DNA from: Dyadobacter luteus
Lineage (GTDB): Bacteria > Bacteroidota > Bacteroidia > Cytophagales > Spirosomataceae
DNA length: 64,000 nt
NCBI RefSeq assembly: GCF_003383615.1
Contig: NZ_QNUL01000010.1
Coordinates: 124,001 to 188,000, forward strand
Reading direction: 5' to 3'
Shown here in pieces: positions 34,891-43,982 of this stretch. Made by a program: the position numbers and the translations under genes. Position 1 is the stretch's first letter. Every line of letters begins with the position of its first letter. The notes beneath the pieces are model-generated. The model was not told the DNA's origin. It was given only the letters and a program-made list of their open reading frames with translations, and ran no database searches.

Positions 34891-35825
34891 TTAACCTGCT
34901 CAGAAGTTCTCATTTCTTCACGAAGCTGCTCCGTCGTTTTTCGTGATCCATCATGACTCCATCCGGGAGGACCAAAAACATATCCAAAGCGTGTTTTCCA
35001 ATCAGGCGCTTTGGATATATCATTTACAATGGATTTCCACTCATGAAAGGCTATTGAGAAAATATTGTAAGTGGCCAGATTTTGCGTTAATCCATATTTA
35101 GGTCGCTCCTCTTCAGCTTGAAAAGTTCCAAACATCCGATCCCAGATGATCAGCATACCTGCGTGATTTTTATCCAGATACTTTATATCTGATCCATGGT
35201 GCACTCTGTGGTGCGAAGGCGTATTGAAAATAAACTCAAAAAAACGCGGCATCTTGTTTATCGCCTCCGTATGAATCCAGAACTGATACAACAAACTGAC
35301 AGCTTGCATAAAAACGATATCAATCGGATGAAAACCTACAAGAGGCATCCAAAGATAAAATAGAAATGATCCGGTAATATTTCCGGTCCATGTCTGACGC
35401 AAAGCGGTTCCCAGATTATAGAATTCCGATGAGTGATGCACAACATGGGATGCCCAGAAATAGCGGACCTGATGACTCGTGCGATGAAACCAGTAATAAC
35501 TGAAATCATCAGCGAAAAAGATCAGTACCCAGTACCACCAGACATTTCTTGAAGGCTCAAAAATGCGAAACTGATATACCAAAGCCAATGCCCCGAACAC
35601 TACTGCCTTTGATATAAAGCCTGTAATTACATTTCCAATGCCCATCGACAGGCTGCTGGTGGTATCCTTTACCTTAAAGTGGTTGTCGTGTTCCTGTTGA
35701 TGACGGAAATATAATATCTCCGCTATCAAAGAAAATACGAATACAGGAATCGCATACAGGATTATATCTTTCATTGACGAAGCGCTTAAAACATAACAAA
35801 TTAGCGATTTTAAGTAACTAATCAT
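34875..35825 (-). CDS. Sterol desaturase / fatty acid hydroxylase family membrane protein
   Basis: 316 residues with 4-5 membrane segments. The di-iron histidine boxes are present in order: HRTSHQ, HHSSEFYN (with HVVHHS) and HRVHHG, as in the FA_hydroxylase (PF04116) family. These enzymes hydroxylate or desaturate membrane lipids using O2. A C-terminal soluble part (TFQAEEERPKYGL, FEYVFGPPGWSHDG-like) is also common in bacterial members. The gene is convergent with the AEC gene and divergent from the agmatine deiminase gene. Confidence 0.9.
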   Translation of the reverse strand: MISYLKSLICYVLSASSMKDIILYAIPVFVFSLIAEILYFRHQQEHDNHFKVKDTTSSLSMGIGNVITGFISKAVVFGALALVYQFRIFEPSRNVWWYWVLIFFADDFSYYWFHRTSHQVRYFWASHVVHHSSEFYNLGTALRQTWTGNITGSFLFYLWMPLVGFHPIDIVFMQAVSLLYQFWIHTEAINKMPRFFEFIFNTPSHHRVHHGSDIKYLDKNHAGMLIIWDRMFGTFQAEEERPKYGLTQNLATYNIFSIAFHEWKSIVNDISKAPDWKTRFGYVFGPPGWSHDGSRKTTEQLREEMRTSEQVKDYVE

Positions 35826-35934
35826 ATACTCCGTTTTATGTTTCAGATATTAAATTGATTGAACGGTTTTTATTCGGTGGCGGTTTACGAACTTTGTACA
35901 GTAATAATTCAATCATCTGCAAGCCTTATTCACC

Positions 35935-36993
35935 GTGTCAGAAAGCAATTTTTTCAGTACCCCAAAAGATTCAGGATTCACTTTCCCTGCCGAATGGTAT
36001 CCCCACCGTGCCACCTGGCTCACGTTTCCACACAACGAAGCTTCCTGGCAGGGAGACAGGCTGGCGAAAATGCGGCCTCAATATCTGAACTTTATTAAAG
36101 CGATCAGTGAGGGAGAGAATGTGGGGATTATTGCCAACGACGAGCAGCTGAAAAGCTTCATCATTGCCGAGCTGGAAAAGATTAATGTAGATCTGAACAA
36201 AATAGAATTCATTATTAAACCAACCAACGATGCCTGGTGCCGCGATCACGGTCCTGCTTTTCTGATCAATCCTGAAACGAAGGAAAAAATGATTGTGGAC
36301 TGGGGACACAATGCGTGGGGAGGGAAATATCCGCCTTACGACGATGATAACAGAACACCTCGTGCGGTCGCTCAATACCTTGGTCTACCGGTGGTAAGTC
36401 CTGGTATCATTATGGAAGGTGGCTCTGTAGACTTCAATGGTGCCGGTACGTTACTTACCAGTAAATCCTGTCTGTTAAACAAAAATCGTAATCCGCATTT
36501 AAGCCAGGCGGTAATCGAAGAATTCCTGTATAGCTTTTATGGCGTAGAGCAGGTTTTGTGGGTAGAAGACGGAATCGTTGGCGACGATACCGATGGCCAT
36601 ATTGATGACACAACGCGATTTGTAAATGAAGATACGATCGTGGCTTGTGTAGAAAGCGACAGAAACGACGAGAATTATGATGTACTGAACACCAACCTGA
36701 ACATGTTGAAAGACATGCGTTTACCCAATGGAAAGCAATTGAATATCATCGAACTACCAATGCCCAAAGCGGTAGTGATTGATGGCTTCAGAACCCCGGG
36801 ATCGTATGCTAACTTCCTGATTTGCAACGCAGGTGTGATCGTACCGGTTTTCAATAATCCGAATGACACTGTTGCCATTGATTTATTAGGACAGGCGTTT
36901 CCGGGAAGGAAAATTATCCCGCTTGAAGCTACAGAGATTATCTGGGGACAGGGAAGCTTTCACTGTTTGAGCCAGCAGGAGCCTTTGGTTTAA
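35935..36993 (+). CDS. aguA: Agmatine deiminase
   Basis: 352 residues from GTG 35935; no ATG is available before the conserved FPAEWYPHRATWLTFPHNEASW. The PAD_porph family converts agmatine to N-carbamoylputrescine and ammonia. Seen motifs: DAWCRDHGPAFLI, VDWGHNAWGGKYPPYDDDNR, MEGGSVDFNG, VGDDTDGHIDD (catalytic His/Asp) and the nucleophile C344 in GSFHCLSQQ. With aguB at 30763 it completes the agmatine route to putrescine, but the two genes are separated by three other genes. Confidence 0.93.
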   Translation: MSESNFFSTPKDSGFTFPAEWYPHRATWLTFPHNEASWQGDRLAKMRPQYLNFIKAISEGENVGIIANDEQLKSFIIAELEKINVDLNKIEFIIKPTNDAWCRDHGPAFLINPETKEKMIVDWGHNAWGGKYPPYDDDNRTPRAVAQYLGLPVVSPGIIMEGGSVDFNGAGTLLTSKSCLLNKNRNPHLSQAVIEEFLYSFYGVEQVLWVEDGIVGDDTDGHIDDTTRFVNEDTIVACVESDRNDENYDVLNTNLNMLKDMRLPNGKQLNIIELPMPKAVVIDGFRTPGSYANFLICNAGVIVPVFNNPNDTVAIDLLGQAFPGRKIIPLEATEIIWGQGSFHCLSQQEPLV

Positions 36994-37045
36994 GTGGTGT
37001 TTGAGATTTTGATTTACAGATCAATGTCTTGTAACTGTCAATGTC

Positions 37046-37085
37046 AGGCTTGTCGAAGCATTTTTAAGGACTCTTCGACAAGCCT
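37046..37085 (+). repeat. Intergenic hairpin repeat AGGCTTGTCGAAG
   Basis: Perfect 13-bp inverted arms at 37046-37058 and 37073-37085 (AGGCTTGTCGAAG / CTTCGACAAGCCT), extended outward by CTGTCA (37036-37041) and TGACAG (37091-37096). The sequence belongs to the widespread GTCACCCTGAGnCTTGTCGAAG-type dispersed repeat found between genes of many bacteria. It may end the aguA transcript. Confidence 0.75.
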
Positions 37086-37186
37086 CAGGGTGACAGTCCT
37101 ACCCTATAGCTCGGTTACCTTTGCCACGGCTTTCCTTTTGAGATAATCCTTAATTGACTATATTTAAGTTAAATCCATAAATTAAA

Positions 37187-37426
37187 ATGAACTTACAATA
37201 TATTGCTGATCATAAAGGAGACGTCACCGGAGTGTTTATTCCTATTCAGGAATGGGAGGCGCTGAGAAAACAGCTGGATCTTTCTAAAATAGACAGGACG
37301 GAAATATCAAAACATTTACATAAGCAGGAACTACTCGAATCATTTGAGCAGATGAGATCCATTCGGGCAAAAAAAATTCAAAAACCCAGCTTGAACGATT
37401 TTCTGGATGAACTCGAAGAACTTTGA
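37187..37426 (+). CDS. Small antitoxin-like protein of a RelE/ParE module
   Basis: 79 residues: a short beta-rich N-terminus (LQYIADHKGDVTGVFIPIQEWEAL), reminiscent of Phd/RelB-type antitoxins, then a charged helix. It overlaps the downstream toxin gene by 20 bases, the expected order for antitoxin then toxin. A promoter-like TTTG-N18-TATATTTA lies about 35-20 bases upstream. Function assigned by size, form and neighbour. Confidence 0.72.
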   Translation: MNLQYIADHKGDVTGVFIPIQEWEALRKQLDLSKIDRTEISKHLHKQELLESFEQMRSIRAKKIQKPSLNDFLDELEEL

Positions 37427-37757
37427 TATTATTCCTATTTTGCCTTTTCAAAGGCAGGCTAAACGACTTGTAAAGAAATTCCCTTCTTTGAAAAAAGAGT
37501 TACTCGGCTTGATTGAGAGTCTCAAAGAAAATCCAACACAGGGAACACCGCTTGGAAACAACTGCTTTAAAATTCGGCTGGCAATTGGAAGTAAAAAGAA
37601 AGGTAAATCGGGCCGTGCAAGAATTATTACATGCGTTTTTATTGCTGAAAATGAATTATATCTTCTATCAATTTACGATAAATCTGAACGGTCAAACTTA
37701 AACGATAGAGAGCTTAAAGAACTTCTTGATTGGCTTCATGACAATACGGAAGATTAG
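37407..37757 (+). CDS. RelE/ParE-family toxin
   Basis: 116 residues. IIPILPFQRQAKRLVKKFPSL and LGLIESLKENPTQGTPLGNN, then FKIRLAIGSKKKGKSGRARI and LYLLSIYDKSERSNL, follow the RelE/ParE fold: two helices followed by a beta sheet with basic residues. Members cut ribosome-bound mRNA (RelE) or poison gyrase (ParE); the sequence resembles the subgroup annotated as RelE/ParE without a tested target. It is convergent with the GH25 gene. Confidence 0.83.
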   Translation: MNSKNFDIIPILPFQRQAKRLVKKFPSLKKELLGLIESLKENPTQGTPLGNNCFKIRLAIGSKKKGKSGRARIITCVFIAENELYLLSIYDKSERSNLNDRELKELLDWLHDNTED

Positions 37758-37786
37758 CATTTAAGAATCTGGTTTCAAGATCCCTT

Positions 37787-38593
37787 TCACTCCCCTATCA
37801 ACCGATCCCATTCCTCAGGATCGTGGAGAAACACATTATAATCCACAAAGCCCTTGATTCCATCCGCCCAGCCCTTTTCGCTGTGTTGCCAGAAAAGTAC
37901 GTGTGCATCGGTAGCTAAGTCTTTCAGATCTGTACGGGAATAGCCTGCCAGCCAAAGTGGATAATCGTCGAAGTTCCCGGCTATGTATTTTTTATAGAAG
38001 TGCTCATTGACATAAATAATCGGGCGCACACCATAATGCTTTTCAATCAGCACCAGCCAGTTACGTACACCTTTAACGATAATATCATTGGGTTTTCGCG
38101 CATCCACTTCAAGATCCAGTACAGGCGGAAGGTCACCCGGCTCTAACCGGACCTGTCCTATAAAATTAGCAACTTGCCTGTCCGACATGACTCTCGGATT
38201 ATAAAAGTGATAGGCCCCCCTCCTCATCCCGATTCTTTTGGCTTCACCCCAGTTACGCTGAAATTGTTTGTCGAGATGGGTAGCCCCTTCCGTCGCCTTT
38301 ATGTAAACAAAATCAATCCCTACCTGATCTGTCCTGGAATTTTTAAGTTTGTCCCAGTTGATCTTTGCATTATGATGCGAGACATCAATACCATGTACAG
38401 CATAGCGCAATGGCAGTTTAATCCCGAACTTACTGATAAACTCCCACTGATTTTCGTCGGTGCTATCTTTCCACCAAAACAGTGCAGCAAAAAGGACTAC
38501 AATACCACCAATAATTGCCCACCCCTTGGCAGGCAATGGCTTTAAATATGTAGATTTAGATGTTTTTGAAGCCTGTCTTTTCCTTTTTGCCAT
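37787..38593 (-). CDS. Membrane-anchored GH25 lysozyme
   Basis: 268 residues: a basic N-terminus, one membrane segment (about 25-41, GWAIIGGIVVLFAALFWW), then a GH25 muramidase domain: GIDVSHHNAKINWDKL, FVYIKATEGATHLDKQF, GAYHFYNP, PVLDLEVD and PLWLAGYS. GH25 enzymes cut the MurNAc-GlcNAc bond. As a signal-anchored protein it would act on the periplasmic cell wall. Adjacent genes are a toxin (convergent) and a dioxygenase (divergent), giving no further hint. Confidence 0.93.
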   Translation of the reverse strand: MAKRKRQASKTSKSTYLKPLPAKGWAIIGGIVVLFAALFWWKDSTDENQWEFISKFGIKLPLRYAVHGIDVSHHNAKINWDKLKNSRTDQVGIDFVYIKATEGATHLDKQFQRNWGEAKRIGMRRGAYHFYNPRVMSDRQVANFIGQVRLEPGDLPPVLDLEVDARKPNDIIVKGVRNWLVLIEKHYGVRPIIYVNEHFYKKYIAGNFDDYPLWLAGYSRTDLKDLATDAHVLFWQHSEKGWADGIKGFVDYNVFLHDPEEWDRLIGE

Positions 38594-38683
38594 ACGAACG
38601 CAAAAATACGAAAAGATGATTCTTCCTATCTATTTAGTTGCATGAACAACGTATTGTTTTATACTTTGCATAAAAATCAAACT

Positions 38684-39640
38684 ATGGAACCTGCATTATT
38701 AAACGAAGTACCATCACTGGATCTGTCGGACTTCACTTCCGGAAATACGGAGCAAAAAGACAAATTTGTTGCTGACCTTGGGGCAGCCTTCACCAATATT
38801 GGCTTTGTAGCCATTAAAAATCACGGATTAAGTGACGCATTACGTCTCAGCTTATACGAGAGTGTACAGCACTTTTTCTCACTTCCCGACGATCAAAAGA
38901 AACAGTATGAACATCCTGAGCTATTCGGTCAGAGAGGTTATATAGGTAAAGGAAAGGAAACTGCAAAAGGCTTCAAGGTAGCTGATTTGAAAGAATTTTA
39001 CCATGTAGGTCAGCCGGATCCCGTAGGAGAAATGCCCGGCAACGTTTTTCCCGAGGAGCTACCTGAATTCAAAGAATATACCCTGGAAGTTTATAAGACA
39101 TTCGAAAACGCAGGAAAAACCTTACTCAGAGCTATTGCCATTTATCTGGAGCTACCTGAGACTTATTTTGAAGACAAGGTCAAAAATGGTGATAGTATTC
39201 TGCGTGCGTTGCACTACTTTCCTATTCCGAATCCTGAACTGGTACCTGAAGGTGCCGTACGAGCAGCAGCTCACGGGGATATAAACCTGATCACGCTCCT
39301 GATGGGCGCAAGTGCCGAAGGATTGGAAGTATTACGCAGAGATGGACAATGGATTGCCATTACAGCATTGCCGGATCAGATTGTAGTAAACGTAGGTGAT
39401 ATGCTCGACCGCCTTACTAACCACAAACTAAAATCAACCATTCACAGAGTTGTGAACCCGCCACGTGAGAAGATGGGCACTTCGCGTTATTCCATCCCAT
39501 TTTTTATGCATCCGAGGGCAGATATGAACCTTACCTCTTTGGAAAGTTGCATATCGACTGAGAATCCTAAATTATATGTGGACATGACCGCCGGAGAATT
39601 CCTTGATGAGAGACTTCGTGAATTGGGATTAAAGAAATAA
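38684..39640 (+). CDS. Isopenicillin N synthase-family Fe(II)/2-oxoglutarate dioxygenase
   Basis: 318 residues from ATG 38684, which gives the usual N-terminus before VPSLDLSDFTSG; an in-frame ATG at 38642 lies within a promoter-like region (TTG-N19-TATACTTTG, about 38638-38668). Motifs: FTNIGFVAIKNHGL, YFPIPNPE, the iron ligands in AAHGDINLITLL (HxD) and STIHRVVNPP (His), and the RYSIPFF arginine/serine pair that binds 2-oxoglutarate. Members hydroxylate small molecules; the substrate is unknown. The chromate transporter gene starts 10 bases after. Confidence 0.9.
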   Translation: MEPALLNEVPSLDLSDFTSGNTEQKDKFVADLGAAFTNIGFVAIKNHGLSDALRLSLYESVQHFFSLPDDQKKQYEHPELFGQRGYIGKGKETAKGFKVADLKEFYHVGQPDPVGEMPGNVFPEELPEFKEYTLEVYKTFENAGKTLLRAIAIYLELPETYFEDKVKNGDSILRALHYFPIPNPELVPEGAVRAAAHGDINLITLLMGASAEGLEVLRRDGQWIAITALPDQIVVNVGDMLDRLTNHKLKSTIHRVVNPPREKMGTSRYSIPFFMHPRADMNLTSLESCISTENPKLYVDMTAGEFLDERLRELGLKK

Positions 39641-39650
39641 GGCTATACCC

Positions 39651-40838
39651 GTGACGCATCCTATCCGGCGTTTTCGCTATATCATCTACCTGCTGGACAT
39701 CCTGCTGCTGTCGTGTACAGCATTCGGAGGTCCACAGGTTCATTTAATGATGATGATTGAACGGCTCGTCCGAAAACGAGGATATATAACGGAAGAAGAA
39801 TTACTTGAACTACAGGCACTTTGTCAGGTGCTACCTGGTCCCAGTTCTACACAAACTGTTACTGCCATCAGTTTGAAAATCGGTGGACAACCGCTGGCTT
39901 ATCTGTCACTTCTGGTTTGGTCGCTACCTGCCATGATACTGATGACCCTGGCGGCCATTGGCATACACTATCTGGAAGCGAATGAAATATCACTTTCCTT
40001 TACCCGTTTTGTGGGACCGATGGCTGTTGCTTTCCTCATGTACGGTGCTTATTCTATTGCCAGAAAGGTGATTCATGATGCGCAGTCGTGGACGCTTCTC
40101 CTGGTTTCGATTATTCTCGCCTATCTCTATCCTTCTCCGTATACAACCCCCATTCTGATTATTTCGGGTGGTATTGCAGCATCCCTCAACTTCAAAAAGC
40201 ATGAGAAAATGGAAAGAGCTCCGATCCGGATTACCTGGCGTCCGCTTATTTTCTGGATATCGGTACTTATCGCCGCTGCCCTGGTAGGTAAAATTACTAA
40301 TTCATTACCTGTCAGACTTTTCGAAAACTTTTACAGGAACGGAAGTCTGGTTTTTGGAGGCGGACAAGTATTAATACCCATTCTCTATAATGAGTTTGTA
40401 GAGTTCAAAAGCTATCTTACCAATCAGGAATTTCTTTCCGGAATGGCACTCACGCAGGTAGTTCCGGGACCTGTTTTCTCCATTGCCACTTATGTCGGAA
40501 GTATGTCTATGCAACCCGACGGCATTTCAGGACAGATCATCGGTGGTTTTGTTGCTACAGCAGGCATATTTCTGCCGGGAACATTCTTCATTTTCTTCGC
40601 CTATCCTTTCTGGGATCAGTTAAAACGTTATCGGGGAATACGTGCATCTCTTCAGGGCATACATGCTGCCAGTTGCGGACTTACCATCGCCGCGGCCATG
40701 TCTATGTTCGGCCCTATGGCACAGAGTACGCAGCCTGTACTCACGGTAATTGCCACTTTGCTGATCATGGCTTTTACCAAAATACCTTCCTGGTTAATCA
40801 TCATTGCCGGTTTAGTGCTCGGTATTTTCATTCCATAA
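39651..40838 (+). CDS. chrA: Chromate transporter (CHR family, two-domain)
   Basis: 395 residues from GTG 39651, about 10-12 membrane segments. Both CHR repeats show their signature: FGGPQVHLMMM with LCQVLPGPSSTQ in the first half and FGGGQVLIPILYNEFV with LTQVVPGPVFSIATYVG in the second. The family exports chromate or sulfate-like anions. It is 10 bases after the dioxygenase gene, so co-transcribed. Gene symbol is by family; chromate as the true substrate is not proven by sequence. Confidence 0.92.
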   Translation: MTHPIRRFRYIIYLLDILLLSCTAFGGPQVHLMMMIERLVRKRGYITEEELLELQALCQVLPGPSSTQTVTAISLKIGGQPLAYLSLLVWSLPAMILMTLAAIGIHYLEANEISLSFTRFVGPMAVAFLMYGAYSIARKVIHDAQSWTLLLVSIILAYLYPSPYTTPILIISGGIAASLNFKKHEKMERAPIRITWRPLIFWISVLIAAALVGKITNSLPVRLFENFYRNGSLVFGGGQVLIPILYNEFVEFKSYLTNQEFLSGMALTQVVPGPVFSIATYVGSMSMQPDGISGQIIGGFVATAGIFLPGTFFIFFAYPFWDQLKRYRGIRASLQGIHAASCGLTIAAAMSMFGPMAQSTQPVLTVIATLLIMAFTKIPSWLIIIAGLVLGIFIP

Positions 40839-40868
40839 CCCACACCCAGCATTTACTTTACAGTTACG

Positions 40869-40899
40869 TTGGATTAGTGCCGGGGTTTTCCAAACTTTG
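40869..40899 (+). promoter_or_regulatory. Promoter-like site before the GH3-beta-lactamase gene
   Basis: TTG (40869-40871), 20 bases, AAACTTTG (40892-40899), one mismatch to TAnnTTTG. A start near 40906 would place the ATG at 40904 upstream of the transcript and supports translation from ATG 40928. Confidence 0.5.
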
Positions 40900-40927
40900 A
40901 AAAATGGTTCTTTTCTTATCCTTTCCC

Positions 40928-43891
40928 ATGAAAAAAAATCTTCTGTTTCTTTTTCTCTGCACACTTATTTCGATTCAACATCTAAAAGCCCAGATCAATG
41001 CAGCTCCGGCTTTGCTGAATGAGCAAAAGCGATGGGTTGACTCCGTTTTTACAAGCCTGGCACCCGACGAACGCATTGCCCAATTGATTATGGTTGCAGC
41101 GGTTTCTGATGTAAAGAGAGCCGTGATAGACCCCAAAACAAGTAACCCAGCCTATGTAGAAAAGCTGATTCGCGAAAATAAAGTCGGCGGCGTTGTATTC
41201 TTCCAGGGAGGCCCTGTTCCGCAGGCCCGGCTTACCAATCATTTTCAATCTGTGTCCAAAGTTCCCTTGCTGGTTGCAATGGACGCCGAATTTGGATTAG
41301 CCATGCGCATTGACAGTACCGTTCGGTATCCTTACCAGATGACGCTTGGGGCAATTCAGGGACACAACAATCTTATTTATGACATGGGAGCTCAGCTGGC
41401 CAAACAGGCACGCCGGCTGGGTGTTCATATCAACTTCGCTCCTGTTGCAGATGTGAATAATAACCCGAACAACCCCGTTATCAGCTTCAGATCTTTTGGA
41501 GAGAACAAGTACAAAGTAGCAGACAAAGCCATTGCGTACATGCGCGGAATGCAGGAAAACGGGTTGCTTACAAGTGCAAAACACTTCCCGGGGCATGGAG
41601 ATACGGGTACGGATTCACATTTTGACCTGCCATTGATTGCACATGATGTCAACAGGCTCGACTCTCTTGAACTTTATCCGTTCAGAGCGTTAATCAGTAA
41701 TGGATTGAGCGGCATGATGGTGGCGCATTTGAGCATTCCGGCTCTCGACAAAACACCTAACCTCCCCTCTACCCTTTCCAAACCAATTGTTACTGATCTG
41801 TTAAAAGAAAAGTTAGGCTTCAGTGGATTGATCTACTCCGATGCCATGAACATGAAAGGAGTGACTAAATTTTTCCCCAATGGCAAGGCAGATGCTATGG
41901 GACTGGAAGCCGGAATGGACGTACTGGAATTTACTGAGGATATTAATAAGACAATTACCGAAATTAAAAAAAGCATCGCTGAAGGCCGTATCTCACAGGC
42001 GGAAATTGACAGACGCTGCCGGAAGGTACTCGAAGCAAAAGCATGGGTCGGGCTGAACCACTACCAACCTGTTGATCTTCAAAATCTGTACGAAGACCTG
42101 AATCCAAAAGCAGCGGAACTTACCAATCGCCTTCTGACCGAAAAAGCACTGACTGTTTTGAAGAACGATAACGATTTACTTCCTCTGAGAAATCTGGATT
42201 CATTGAAGATCGCTTCTGTATCCATCGGCGCTGATGCAATCACCACTTTTCAGCAGACACTTTCTCTGTACACCACGGTTGATCATTTTACAATCCCTGC
42301 AAAACCTACAGAAACTCAGCTAACTGAACTAAAAACAAAGCTAAGTGCATATAATCTGCTTCTGATCGGTGTGCATTTGGGTAGCATTTCTCCCAAAACC
42401 AGTTACGGGCTCACCGAACCGATGAACAACCTGTTGTACGATCTGACAACAACTAAACGGTCGGTTGTCTCTGTTTTTGGAAATCCTTATGCCCTGAATA
42501 AAATCAAGAATCCTGAAGCGGCCAAATCCCTGGTGATGGCTTATCAGCTTACTCCCTATACACAAGATCTGACCGCACAACTGATTTTCGGAGCAATACC
42601 AGCTGAAGGTAAACTGCCTGTTACTGTTAATAATGTATTTTTCTACAATGCCGGTATCAAAACTCCTTCTATAGGTCGACTCAAATACACGATCCCGGAA
42701 GAAATAGGTATTGATTCGCGCCTGATCACAACTCGTATTGACTCCATTGCAAATCTTGCTATTGATAAAAAAGCAACTCCGGGCTGTGTGGTACAACTAG
42801 CCAAAGACGGAAAGGTATTTTTCAGAAAAGCTTATGGGAAACATACCTATGAAAGTCCGCAGACTGTAAAACTGACAGATCTTTATGACCTGGCATCTGT
42901 TACAAAAATTACAGCCTCAACGCTGGCACTGATGAGTTTGTGGGATCAGAAAAAATTTGATCTGGATGCGACCATGAAGGATTATCTTCCTGATTTCAAA
43001 AAGTCGAATAAAGCCGATTTGCCATGGCGCAAGGTTTTAACTCATAGCGCCGGCCTGAAGGCATTTATCGTACTTTGGAAAGAAGCTCAAAAAGATGACG
43101 GATCCTGGAAAAAGAAAACCTTCAGCACCACACGTTCCGATAAATATCCGACGTCGGTAGTCGGTGACAGCTTGTTCATTTACAAGGATTATGATAAAAC
43201 CATTTTCAAATCCATTCGTGATTCACCTTTGAACGCCAAGGAAGGCTATGTATACAGCGACCTGTCTTTCATTCTGTATCCTCAGATTGTGAAAAGTTTA
43301 TCAGGAGAGGACTTTGAAACTTACCTCAAAAACCATTATTACCACAAACTTGGAGCGAATACACTGACCTTTAACCCAAAACGCTTTTTCAAACCGGAAG
43401 ATATCGTTCCCACTGAGCGTGATACGTTTTTCCGTATGACACAATTACATGGGCAGGTACACGATGAGGCCGCAGCTATGTTGGGCGGATTGAGTGGGCA
43501 TGCGGGTCTGTTTGGTGACGCAAATGATGTGATGAAGGTGTGGCAAATGTACCTGCAACGCGGTTATTACGGAGGTCAGCAGCTACTGAGCAAAGATGCA
43601 CTCATCGAATTTACCCGCTATCAATATCCGGAAATTGAGAATCGCAGAGGAATTGGATTTGATAAACCTACATTTAAATACACAGGCAACGCACCGCGCT
43701 ATGCCAGCCCATCAAGCTTCGGGCACACAGGTTATACGGGTATTATGACCTGGGCGGATCCTGCCTGGAATCTTAATTACGTATTCCTATCCAACAGGGT
43801 TTACCCAACACGGAACAACAACAAAATCTCAGAGCTCAATATCCGGACGGCGATCATGGATGTGGTGTATGAAGCACTGATAAAGAAGTAA
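40928..43891 (+). CDS. Secreted GH3 beta-N-acetylglucosaminidase fused to a serine beta-lactamase-like hydrolase
   Basis: 987 residues from ATG 40928, which starts the signal peptide (ending HLKAQ). Residues ~30-380 are GH3 of the NagZ kind with KHFPGHGDT (218-226) and the nucleophile D305 in IYSDAMNMKG. Residues ~400-600 resemble the GH3 C-terminal domain. Residues ~605-987 are a class C beta-lactamase/esterase-like domain: S657-x-x-K (SVTK), YSDLSF and FGHTGYTG. The fusion is a recurring Bacteroidota design and points to peptidoglycan trimming, with the second domain perhaps acting on peptide or ester bonds. M28 peptidase follows in the same direction. Confidence 0.92.
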   Translation: MKKNLLFLFLCTLISIQHLKAQINAAPALLNEQKRWVDSVFTSLAPDERIAQLIMVAAVSDVKRAVIDPKTSNPAYVEKLIRENKVGGVVFFQGGPVPQARLTNHFQSVSKVPLLVAMDAEFGLAMRIDSTVRYPYQMTLGAIQGHNNLIYDMGAQLAKQARRLGVHINFAPVADVNNNPNNPVISFRSFGENKYKVADKAIAYMRGMQENGLLTSAKHFPGHGDTGTDSHFDLPLIAHDVNRLDSLELYPFRALISNGLSGMMVAHLSIPALDKTPNLPSTLSKPIVTDLLKEKLGFSGLIYSDAMNMKGVTKFFPNGKADAMGLEAGMDVLEFTEDINKTITEIKKSIAEGRISQAEIDRRCRKVLEAKAWVGLNHYQPVDLQNLYEDLNPKAAELTNRLLTEKALTVLKNDNDLLPLRNLDSLKIASVSIGADAITTFQQTLSLYTTVDHFTIPAKPTETQLTELKTKLSAYNLLLIGVHLGSISPKTSYGLTEPMNNLLYDLTTTKRSVVSVFGNPYALNKIKNPEAAKSLVMAYQLTPYTQDLTAQLIFGAIPAEGKLPVTVNNVFFYNAGIKTPSIGRLKYTIPEEIGIDSRLITTRIDSIANLAIDKKATPGCVVQLAKDGKVFFRKAYGKHTYESPQTVKLTDLYDLASVTKITASTLALMSLWDQKKFDLDATMKDYLPDFKKSNKADLPWRKVLTHSAGLKAFIVLWKEAQKDDGSWKKKTFSTTRSDKYPTSVVGDSLFIYKDYDKTIFKSIRDSPLNAKEGYVYSDLSFILYPQIVKSLSGEDFETYLKNHYYHKLGANTLTFNPKRFFKPEDIVPTERDTFFRMTQLHGQVHDEAAAMLGGLSGHAGLFGDANDVMKVWQMYLQRGYYGGQQLLSKDALIEFTRYQYPEIENRRGIGFDKPTFKYTGNAPRYASPSSFGHTGYTGIMTWADPAWNLNYVFLSNRVYPTRNNNKISELNIRTAIMDVVYEALIKK

Positions 43892-43896
43892 AAATA

Positions 43897-43949
43897 TTCA
43901 ATACGGGTATGCTGAAGTCGCATGGCAGGCTTAGTTTACTCGTATTGAA
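43897..43949 (+). repeat. Inverted repeat after the GH3 gene
   Basis: TTCAATACGGGTA (43897-43909) and TACTCGTATTGAA (43937-43949) are inverted with one G-T wobble, 27-base loop. There is no T tract, so a terminator role is uncertain. Confidence 0.5.
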
Positions 43950-43982
43950 CCAACCATTTATATACTATTTTCAAACGTTTGA

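Noticed and set aside
38642..38683. Earlier ATG for the dioxygenase gene
   Set aside because: The added 14 residues overlap a promoter-like TTG-N19-TATACTTTG, and family members start near the second ATG.
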